Part shown: one piece after another, positions 16,775-23,673 of the stretch
Layout of the letters: each line of letters starts with the position of its first letter
Numbering within the stretch: position 1 is the first letter of the stretch
NCBI RefSeq assembly: GCF_013359725.1
Contig: NZ_JABFMW010000027.1
Span: forward strand, 1 to 51,284
Direction of reading: 5' to 3'
DNA length: 51,284 bases
Origin: Pseudarthrobacter sp. C4D7
GTDB taxonomy: Bacteria; Actinomycetota; Actinomycetes; Actinomycetales; Micrococcaceae
The notes under the pieces: generated by a model
Told to the model about the DNA's origin: nothing
Databases searched by the model: none
What the model saw: only the letters and a program-made list of their open reading frames with translations
Translations under genes and position numbers: made by a program

Positions 16775-17596
16775 TTACCGCCCGTACGGGTTGCCGAAGC
16801 CGCCGGAATACGGGTTGGCGAACGGCTGCTGCTTGCGGAAATACGGGGCAGCGGCGGGGAGGTAGAGCAGGACGATGGCCGCGATTCCCAGGACGGTTCC
16901 GAGCGTTCCGAAGCTGGGAACGCCAAACAGGCCCAGGATGGACAGCGCCGCGAACACGGTTCCGAGGATGCGTGCCCAGTTCTTGCCCTTGCGGATGAAG
17001 AAGGCCACCAGCAGGTAGAGGGCGGCGCCGATGATGGCGAAGACCACCAGGGTGCCCGCGATGACGCTCTTGATGTCGTCGTAGGTGACGCCCGCGCCGC
17101 TCGCCTGGACCTGCTGTTCAAAGGCCTGCCGGAACTGGGGGTCGTCCAGCTGGGTGAGGCCGGTGAGCATTGAGATGACGAAAATTGCGGCGGACGCGAT
17201 CAACAGCCAGAACGAGATGTTCACCAGCTGTGGAACGCCGTTGCTGCCTGCCGCCTGCGGTTGCTCCGAGGGGTACTGGGCGTACGGCGACTGGTTGTAG
17301 GGCGACTGGCCGTACTGGGGCGCAGCCGAGGGCTGGGACCCGTACTGGGGCTGGTCCTGCCCGTACTGGGGTGCGTTTTGGCCGTACTGCGGCGCGTTCT
17401 GGCCGTACTGGGGCGCAGCCGAGGGCTGGGACCCGTACTGGGGCTGGTCCTGGGCGTACTGGGGTGCGTTTTGGCCGTATTGCGGCGCGTTCTGGCCGTA
17501 GCGGGGCGTCTGGCTGCCGGACTGGTCGTTCCCCGGCTGGCCGTTGCCGGAGTGGGGGTCTTGGGGTGCGGGAGGCGGGACGGGAGGAGTACTCAT
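16775..17596 (-). CDS. Membrane protein with tyrosine/glutamine-rich YGQ repeats
   Basis: The 273-residue protein has a long disordered N-terminus (about 1-125) rich in Pro, Gln, Tyr and Asn, made of YGQNAPQ and YGQDQPQYGSQPSAAPQ units, and four predicted membrane segments in the C-terminal half (for example NISFWLLIASAAIFVISML and VIAGTLVVFAIIGAALYLLVAFF). The function is unknown; similar proteins are common in Actinobacteria. The N-terminal region contains a near-perfect 93-base tandem duplication, so its length probably varies between strains. Confidence 0.75.
   Translation of the reverse strand: MSTPPVPPPAPQDPHSGNGQPGNDQSGSQTPRYGQNAPQYGQNAPQYAQDQPQYGSQPSAAPQYGQNAPQYGQNAPQYGQDQPQYGSQPSAAPQYGQSPYNQSPYAQYPSEQPQAAGSNGVPQLVNISFWLLIASAAIFVISMLTGLTQLDDPQFRQAFEQQVQASGAGVTYDDIKSVIAGTLVVFAIIGAALYLLVAFFIRKGKNWARILGTVFAALSILGLFGVPSFGTLGTVLGIAAIVLLYLPAAAPYFRKQQPFANPYSGGFGNPYGR
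17311..17496 (-). repeat. 93-base tandem duplication inside the YGQ-repeat gene
   Basis: Bases 17311-17403 and 17404-17496 align over 93 bases with only three differences seen by eye. The unit is 31 codons, so the reading frame is kept. The near identity, including synonymous positions, points to a recent duplication by slippage or unequal recombination. Confidence 0.85.
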
Positions 17597-17761
17597 GGCG
17601 TTCCTTCTGCAGGTCGGGTTCCGGGTAGGCTGCCGGGAATCGGTCCTCAGCCTTCCCCCCAGCGTGGCTTATGTCCACCGTACCCCCGGCCGGGCGCGTT
17701 GTGCGTGATTCAGCGGGATTCACGCCCCGGACCGGCGGCAACGGCGGTGCACTGTTAAGCA

Positions 17762-17806
17762 GGATGCCCCGGTACCTGGCCGGGAGGGCCGGGTACCGGG
17801 GCATCC
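17762..17806. terminator. Long hairpin terminator flanking yceI
   Basis: Bases 17762-17781 pair with 17787-17806 over 20 positions with a single T-G wobble and a GGGAG loop. It lies just beyond the yceI stop on the minus strand, so it most likely ends that transcript. Confidence 0.8.
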
Positions 17807-17819
17807 GGTGCGGGGAAAC

Positions 17820-18368
17820 TTATGCTGCGGGGGCGATGAAGGCCAGTTCCAGGTTGATGGCAACCTTGTCGCTGACCAGCACGCCGCCGGCTTCCAGGAC
17901 TGCGTTCCAGGTCAGGCCGAAGTCCTTGCGGCTGATGGTGGTCTCGGCGGTCAGGCCGGCGCGGGTGTTGCCGAACGGATCGACGGCCACACCGTGGAGC
18001 TCGGTCTCAAGGGCCACGGGACGCGTGACGCCCTTGATGGTGAGGTCGCCCTGGAGCTCGTAGGCGTCGCCCTTGGGGACGATCGCGTTGGAAACGAAGG
18101 AGATTTCCGGGAACTTCTCGACGTCGAAGAAGTCTTCGCCGCGCACGTGGCCGTCGCGGTTGACGTCGCCGGAGTCGAAGCTCGCGGTCTTGATGGTGGC
18201 GTTGACCTTGGAATCGGCCACGTTCTCGGCGAGGTCCAGGGTGGCCTCTGCTTCCTTGAACTGGCCGCGGACCTTGCTGATGCCCGCGTGCCGGACAGTG
18301 AAGCCGATCTCGCTGTGGGAGTTGTCCAGGGTCCAGGTGCCGGTGGTGACGTCTGCGGGAAGTGCCAT
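17820..18368 (-). CDS. YceI-family lipid-binding protein
   Basis: The 182-residue protein is a lipocalin-like YceI-domain member (TGTWTLDNSHSEIGFTVRHA near the start, GDLTIKGVTRPVALE in the middle) that binds amphiphilic or isoprenoid molecules. No signal peptide is visible, so it is probably cytoplasmic, unlike E. coli YceI. The ATG at 18368 has an AGGAGC ribosome site; the open frame upstream is not coding-like. A palindrome lies in the promoter spacer upstream (18458-18477). It is divergent from the histidine phosphatase gene. Confidence 0.9.
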   Translation of the reverse strand: MALPADVTTGTWTLDNSHSEIGFTVRHAGISKVRGQFKEAEATLDLAENVADSKVNATIKTASFDSGDVNRDGHVRGEDFFDVEKFPEISFVSNAIVPKGDAYELQGDLTIKGVTRPVALETELHGVAVDPFGNTRAGLTAETTISRKDFGLTWNAVLEAGGVLVSDKVAINLELAFIAPAA

Positions 18369-18452
18369 GATGTTGCTCCTTGGTGTGAATGCCTGCTGTG
18401 GTCCTGCAGTTGAAACTTCATCGGTTGAAGCCTCAACTATCTTGCTGCATCC

Positions 18453-18477
18453 AGTATAAACATGCATTTGCATGTTT
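18453..18477 (-). promoter_or_regulatory. yceI -10 box with adjacent palindromic operator
   Basis: On the minus strand, TATACT (plus 18453-18458) is a good -10 box. Directly upstream, AAACATGCA (18458-18466) and TGCATGTTT (18469-18477) are perfect inverted repeats with a 2-base spacer. A repressor bound there, for example of the MarR or TetR family, would block the promoter. No regulator gene is next to it. Confidence 0.55.
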
Positions 18478-18583
18478 TGTTCCCGGTTTCGGAACATTTC
18501 TTCAGAAACTTAAGTTCTACTGTTTGTAGAAAGCCCGTGCGGAAGATTTCGGATCGCACGCCATCTTTGAGAAACTGGTAGAC

Positions 18584-19264
18584 ATGCCCCAATCCACTGT
18601 CCATCTGCTCCGCCACGGCGAGGTCCACAATCCCGACGGCGTTCTCTATGGACGGCTCCCCGATTTCCACCTCTCCGAGCTGGGGCAGGAGATGGCCCGG
18701 ATGCTGGCCGGCCACTTCCGGCAGCGCGCCGAGCACGGAGCCCGGATCACCTACCTGGCCGCCTCCCCGCTGGACCGGGCGCAGGAAACTGCGCGGCCGA
18801 CGTCGGAATCCCTGCAGCTGCAGATCCACACGGACCGGCGCATCATCGAAGCGGAAAACTACTTCGAGGGCATGAAGGTCACCAAGGCCGAACTGCGGCG
18901 GCCAAAGCACTGGCCCCACCTGGTCAACCCGCTGCGCCCCTCATGGGGCGAACCGTACAAGCAGCAGGCCGCGCGGGTGGCGGCCGCTGTGCAGGACGCG
19001 CGGCTGCAGGCCATCGAGCTGGCTGCCGGCGACTTCGGCGCCGAGGGTCCGGAGGCCATCTTGGTCAGCCACCAGCTGCCCATCTGGGCAACGCGCCTGA
19101 GCGCGGAGGGCCGCCCCCTATGGCACGACCCGCGCAAGCGCGAGTGCACCCTGACATCCGTTACATCCCTGGTGTTCAACGACGACGGCTCGCTGCTGCG
19201 GGTCGAGTACAACGAACCTGCGGCATCCCTTCTTCCCGGTGCCGCCAGCACCCCTGGAGCCTAG
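18584..19264 (+). CDS. Histidine phosphatase family protein (phosphoglycerate-mutase-like)
   Basis: The 226-residue protein has the RHGE motif at residues 10-13, with the phosphohistidine at His11, and the second catalytic histidine in ILVSHQLPIWA; Gln follows instead of the usual Gly-Gly. It is the first gene of the cytochrome c maturation cluster, two bases upstream of the thioredoxin-like gene, as in the mycobacterial Rv0525-Rv0529 order. Its substrate and any link to cytochrome assembly are unknown. Confidence 0.87.
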   Translation: MPQSTVHLLRHGEVHNPDGVLYGRLPDFHLSELGQEMARMLAGHFRQRAEHGARITYLAASPLDRAQETARPTSESLQLQIHTDRRIIEAENYFEGMKVTKAELRRPKHWPHLVNPLRPSWGEPYKQQAARVAAAVQDARLQAIELAAGDFGAEGPEAILVSHQLPIWATRLSAEGRPLWHDPRKRECTLTSVTSLVFNDDGSLLRVEYNEPAASLLPGAASTPGA

Positions 19265-19266
19265 CC

Positions 19267-19878
19267 GTGAGCAACAACACCTTTCCCTCGCGCCGCAGCA
19301 TGCTTGCCGCAGGAGGCATGGCCCTGACTGCGCTGACCCTTGGACTCTCCGGCTGCGCCCAGGAGGACGCGCTGGCCAAGCAGGCCAAGGCGGGCGACAA
19401 CAAGAACTACGTTGCCGGTGACGGCTCCGTGACCGAGTTCGCCGCCGCGGACCGCAAGGAAGCCGTGCAGATCCAGGGTGCGCTCTTCAACGGCACCGGG
19501 GTGACACCGTCCGATTTCCAGGGCAAGGTCAGCGTGTTGAACTTCTGGTTTGCCGCCTGCGCACCGTGCCGGGTGGAAGCGCCGCTCCTTGAGGAACTGC
19601 ACCAGGAATTCAAGGACCAGGGCGTCCAGTTCTTCGGCGTCAACCTCCGTGACGAGAAGCCTACGGCCGAGGCGTTCGAGAAGACCTTCAACCTGACCTA
19701 CCCCAGCTTCGACGACAAGGACGGCGGCGTGCTGCTCTCCGTCTCCGGCCTTGTCCCGCCCGGCGCCGTGCCCACCACGCTGGTACTGGACAAGCAGGGC
19801 CGCGTGGCGTCCCGCGTCCTCGGCGAAATCGAGAAGGGCACCCTGAAAGCCCTCATCACCGCCGCCGTGGCGGAATAG
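19267..19878 (+). CDS. Thioredoxin-like lipoprotein of cytochrome c maturation (ResA/CcsX)
   Basis: The 203-residue protein has an N-terminal twin-arginine-like segment (SRRSML) and lipobox LSGC with the lipidated Cys30, followed by a TlpA/ResA-type thioredoxin domain with the CAPC active site at Cys98-Cys101. It would reduce the haem-binding cysteines of apocytochromes outside the membrane, using electrons supplied by CcdA. The GTG at 19267, two bases after the previous stop, is chosen; upstream in-frame sequence overlaps the phosphatase gene. Confidence 0.9.
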   Translation: MSNNTFPSRRSMLAAGGMALTALTLGLSGCAQEDALAKQAKAGDNKNYVAGDGSVTEFAAADRKEAVQIQGALFNGTGVTPSDFQGKVSVLNFWFAACAPCRVEAPLLEELHQEFKDQGVQFFGVNLRDEKPTAEAFEKTFNLTYPSFDDKDGGVLLSVSGLVPPGAVPTTLVLDKQGRVASRVLGEIEKGTLKALITAAVAE

Positions 19879-19893
19879 GGACGGGCCGGGACC

Positions 19894-20649
19894 GTGAACA
19901 GCCCCTTCGCCGAAGCCATCCTCAGCGGCTCACTCCTGCTGGCCATTCCGGTTGCCCTGCTGGCAGGACTGGTGTCCTTCCTGTCGCCCTGCGTCCTTCC
20001 CCTGGTCCCCGGGTACCTGGGCTACGTGACCGGCCTGAGCGGCGTGGACCTGCAAAAGCAGAAGCGCGGCCGGATGCTTGCCGGCATCGGACTGTTCGTC
20101 CTGGGTTTCTCCGTGATCTTCGTCCTGCTGGGCGGCGCATTCGGGCAGCTGGGCAGCCTGATTACGGGCAGCCAGAATGCCTGGATCACCCAGCTCCTGG
20201 GAATCCTGGTCATCGTCATGGGCATCGTCTTCATGGGCGGCTTCAGCTGGCTCCAGCGCGACGCGAAGATCCACGCCAAGCCCCCGGCCGGGCTGTGGGG
20301 AGCGCCCCTGCTGGGGCTGACGTTTGGCCTGGGCTGGGCCCCGTGCATCGGTCCCACCTACTCGGCCGTGCAGCTGCTGAGCCTTTCCGGCGGATCTTCC
20401 GCCGCCAAGGGCGCCTTCCTTGCTTTCGTGTACAGCCTGGGCCTGGGCATCCCGTTCCTGCTGATCGCGCTGGCCCTGCGCCGGGGGATGGGCGTCATGG
20501 CCTTCTTCCGCAAACACCGCGTGGCCATCCAGCGCACCGGCGGCGGGATCCTGGTGGTCCTCGGGATCCTGATGGCTACGGGCGTGTGGGGCGCCTGGGT
20601 TACCGGGCTGCAGTACTGGTTCCAAACCGACGTGAAGTTGCCGATCTGA
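19894..20649 (+). CDS. ccdA: Cytochrome c biogenesis protein CcdA
   Basis: This 251-residue integral membrane protein of the DsbD/CcdA family has six hydrophobic segments and the paired cysteine motifs FLSPCVLPLVPGYLGY (first helix) and LGWAPCIGPTY (fourth helix). It carries electrons from cytoplasmic thioredoxin to the external ResA-like protein. It starts at GTG and its stop overlaps the next start as TGATGA. Confidence 0.93.
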   Translation: MNSPFAEAILSGSLLLAIPVALLAGLVSFLSPCVLPLVPGYLGYVTGLSGVDLQKQKRGRMLAGIGLFVLGFSVIFVLLGGAFGQLGSLITGSQNAWITQLLGILVIVMGIVFMGGFSWLQRDAKIHAKPPAGLWGAPLLGLTFGLGWAPCIGPTYSAVQLLSLSGGSSAAKGAFLAFVYSLGLGIPFLLIALALRRGMGVMAFFRKHRVAIQRTGGGILVVLGILMATGVWGAWVTGLQYWFQTDVKLPI

Positions 20650-22445
20650 TGAGCGAGCGTGTGAACGTAAAGAAGAAGCAATCCGCCCCTGTCAAAGAGG
20701 CGAAGGCCCAGGCTGCCCTTCCGGCCCTGGGACCCAAGGGCATGCTGCGGTGGGCCTGGACGCAGCTGACCAGCATGCGTACCGCGCTGTTCCTGCTGCT
20801 GCTCCTCGCCGTCGCCGCCGTCCCCGGATCGCTGTTCCCGCAGCGGCCCGCCAACCCGGCCGTGGTGACCCAGTACATCAAGGACCACCCGGATTACGGC
20901 AAGCTGCTCGATTCCCTGCAGCTCTACGATGTCTACTCCTCCGCATGGTTCTCCGCGATCTACCTCCTGCTCTTCATCTCCCTGATCGGCTGCGTGGTCC
21001 CGCGCGCCATCGCCCACTACAAAGCCATGCGCTCCCAGCCGCCGCGCACGCCGCAGCGGCTGTCCCGGCTGCCGGAATACGGCACCCTGGTGATTCCCGC
21101 CGATGCCGCCGTCCCGGCGTCGGAGGCTGTCAGCGGTGCGGCCCGCGTGCTGCGGAAGCGCGGCTACCGGGTGGAGGTCAGGGATGCCGACGGCGCCCTC
21201 CCGTCCCTGGGTGCCGAACGCGGCTTCATGAAGGAAGTTGGCAACCTGGTCTTCCACACCTCGCTTATCGGGGTGCTGGTGTCCGTGGCCGCCGGCGGCC
21301 TCTTCGGGTACAGCGGCCAGCGCATCCTGGTTGAAGGCGACACGTTCGTCAACACCTTGGTGGGCTACGACCAGTTCAACCCGGGCACCAATTTCCAGTC
21401 CAGCCAGCTCCAGCCGTACTCGCTCCAGCTGGACAAGTTCAACATCACGTTCGACCGCGAATCCAGGGGCAAGTTCGGCCAGCCCATCGATTTCGCGGCC
21501 ACCGTGACCACCAAGGAAAACCCGGACGCTCCGCCCAAGCAGGAGATCCTCAAGGTCAACGACCCCGTCACCCTGGGCGGCACCAGCATCTACCTCACCG
21601 GCAACGGCTACGCGCCGGTGGTGACCATCCGGGACGGGGCAGGCAACGTGGCCATGCAGGGCCCGGTGGTGGCAAAGCTGCAGGGCGACAATTACTACTC
21701 CTCCGTGGTGATCAAGGTGCCTGACGCCCAGCCGGACCAGCTGGGATTCGTGGGCTTCTTCCTCCCCACCGCGTTCGTCTCGGACAAGAACGTTTCCTTT
21801 AGCGCGGACCCCGAGCTCTTCAACCCGCAGCTGACCCTGAACTCGTACTACGGCGACCTGGGCCTGAACAAGGGTGCCCCCCAGAACGTTTTTGAACTGG
21901 ACGTCAAGAACCTGACACCGCTCAACGCCCGGAACCTGGCCGCCGGCGGCATCACGCTTGCGCCCGGCTCCACCTACACACTGCCTGACGGCAAGGGCAG
22001 CATCAGCTTCGACGGCGTGAAGCGGTACATCGGCGTGGACATCCACCACAACCCCGGACAGCTCTATGCCCTGGTCTTCGCGCTGCTGGCCGTGGCGGGG
22101 CTGATCCTCTCGCTCTACGTCAACCGCCGGCGCGTCTGGGTCCGGACCGGCACCGCGGATGACGGCCGCACCATGGTGGAGTACGGCCTCCTGGCACGCG
22201 GCGAGGACCACCGCCTGGCCGGCGAGGCAGCCGCGCTGCGCAAACTCTTCGCCACAGAATGGCAGCTGCCCGAGGAAGGTGCCCCCGGGGACACTTCCGA
22301 AAATGCTGCCCCGTCCCAGCAAACTCCCAGGCGGACGAGCGATAATGTCGCAGGCTCCGCCGGTAAAGCCGAGGGCCCCGCCGCCAACGCAGAAGGCTCC
22401 ATCACCACCCCAGCAGGCCCCACCGGGCCCGAAAAGGACCAGTAA
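20649..22445 (+). CDS. resB: Cytochrome c biogenesis protein ResB (Ccs1)
   Basis: The 598-residue protein has three N-terminal membrane segments (for example SMRTALFLLLLLAVAAVPGS), a large external domain, and a fourth membrane segment near residue 475 (LYALVFALLAVAGLILSLYV). It is the System II haem-ligation partner of the CcsA protein encoded next. The ATG overlaps the ccdA stop. The last 60 or so residues form a low-complexity Ala/Pro/Gly tail. The C-terminal YVNRRRVWVR segment is typical. Confidence 0.92.
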   Translation: MSERVNVKKKQSAPVKEAKAQAALPALGPKGMLRWAWTQLTSMRTALFLLLLLAVAAVPGSLFPQRPANPAVVTQYIKDHPDYGKLLDSLQLYDVYSSAWFSAIYLLLFISLIGCVVPRAIAHYKAMRSQPPRTPQRLSRLPEYGTLVIPADAAVPASEAVSGAARVLRKRGYRVEVRDADGALPSLGAERGFMKEVGNLVFHTSLIGVLVSVAAGGLFGYSGQRILVEGDTFVNTLVGYDQFNPGTNFQSSQLQPYSLQLDKFNITFDRESRGKFGQPIDFAATVTTKENPDAPPKQEILKVNDPVTLGGTSIYLTGNGYAPVVTIRDGAGNVAMQGPVVAKLQGDNYYSSVVIKVPDAQPDQLGFVGFFLPTAFVSDKNVSFSADPELFNPQLTLNSYYGDLGLNKGAPQNVFELDVKNLTPLNARNLAAGGITLAPGSTYTLPDGKGSISFDGVKRYIGVDIHHNPGQLYALVFALLAVAGLILSLYVNRRRVWVRTGTADDGRTMVEYGLLARGEDHRLAGEAAALRKLFATEWQLPEEGAPGDTSENAAPSQQTPRRTSDNVAGSAGKAEGPAANAEGSITTPAGPTGPEKDQ

Positions 22446-23533
22446 TGCCATTTGGAATCAACGAAACCATGGGCCAGTACAGCGAACTCTTCATGCTGCT
22501 GGCGGCGGGTACCTACACAGTTGCCTTCATTGCCTTCGCCTGGGACCTGGCCAAGAGCAGCAAAGCCCTGCGCGCAGTAGACCTCAAGGCCGCCCAGGCC
22601 GGGGCAGCCACCAAGGTTCCCGTGGCCGCCGGCGTTGGCGCGGGCTCTGCCGGGGCCCGCCTGGACGGGCCGGCGGACCGTGCCGAGCGCCCGTCGTCGT
22701 CCGCTGCCAGGACCACCGGCTCAGGTGCGGGCGGGGTGGTAACGGCCGACGGCGACATGAAGTACGCCACGGAACGCCGGGTTCCCGCGCGGGTCGCCGT
22801 GGCCCTGACAACCCTCGCCGTCCTCATCCACGGCGCCGGCGTTGTCACCCGGGCCCTGGGCGCCGGCCGTGTGCCGTGGGGCAACATGTACGAGTTCCTC
22901 ACCACCGGCGCATTCCTGGTGGCAGCTGTCTTCCTGCTCTCGCTGATCCGCCGCGACCTGCGCTTCCTGGGCACGTTCGTGGTGGGCCTGGTGATCATCA
23001 TGCTGGTGGCTGCCTCTGTGGCCTTCTGGACCCCCGTGGGCCACCTGGTCCCGGCCCTGCAGAGCTACTGGCTGGTCATCCACGTTTCCATCGCCGTTCT
23101 TTCGTCCGCCCTGTTCACCCTGACGTTCGCCATGTCCGCCCTGCAGCTGGTGCAGTCGCACCGGCAGAAGACCGTTGCCGCAGGCGGGGCAGACAAGCTC
23201 GGATTCATGCGCCTGGTGCCCTCCGCCCTGAGCCTGGAGAACCTTTCCTACCGCATCAACGCCATCGCCTTCATCGGCTGGACCTTCACCCTTATGTTCG
23301 GCGCAATCTGGGCCGAAAAGGCCTGGGGCCGGTTCTGGGGCTGGGACACCAAAGAGGTCTGGACGTTCGTGATCTGGGTTGTCTACGCAGGCTACTTGCA
23401 CGCCCGCGCCACCCGTGGCTGGACCGGCACCCGCGCCGCATGGCTGTCGATCGTCGGCTACCTCTGCGTGATCTTCAACTTCACCATCGTCAACCAGTTC
23501 TTCAACGGACTCCACTCCTACTCCGGCCTCTAA
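22445..23533 (+). CDS. Cytochrome c haem lyase subunit CcsA/CcsB (haem-handling protein)
   Basis: This 362-residue polytopic protein has the tryptophan-rich haem-handling signature WGRFWGWDTKEVWTFVIW in its C-terminal half and flanking histidines (for example LQSYWLVIHVSIAV, LHARATRGW). It exports and attaches haem to apocytochromes together with ResB. The ATG overlaps the resB stop by one base (TAATG). Naming is inconsistent in the literature (CcsA in plants, CcsB in mycobacterial annotation). An Ala-rich loop separates the first membrane helix from the rest. Confidence 0.92.
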   Translation: MPFGINETMGQYSELFMLLAAGTYTVAFIAFAWDLAKSSKALRAVDLKAAQAGAATKVPVAAGVGAGSAGARLDGPADRAERPSSSAARTTGSGAGGVVTADGDMKYATERRVPARVAVALTTLAVLIHGAGVVTRALGAGRVPWGNMYEFLTTGAFLVAAVFLLSLIRRDLRFLGTFVVGLVIIMLVAASVAFWTPVGHLVPALQSYWLVIHVSIAVLSSALFTLTFAMSALQLVQSHRQKTVAAGGADKLGFMRLVPSALSLENLSYRINAIAFIGWTFTLMFGAIWAEKAWGRFWGWDTKEVWTFVIWVVYAGYLHARATRGWTGTRAAWLSIVGYLCVIFNFTIVNQFFNGLHSYSGL

Positions 23534-23673
23534 GGCAGGTGCGGGGCAACTCGTGCGCTAAATAACCATTCGATGTAGCAACAGGGGTGTCCCCGGGTCC
23601 TTCGGAAATGCTACGTTGGTGACGTTCACTGTGATGAAGCTTGCATGTGGACCGCCAGCCTTCCGAGGTAACC

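Noticed and set aside
20358..22451. A 697-codon minus-strand open frame opposite resB
   Set aside because: The plus strand encodes a clear ResB protein with membrane segments; the antisense product is low-complexity and unlike any family.
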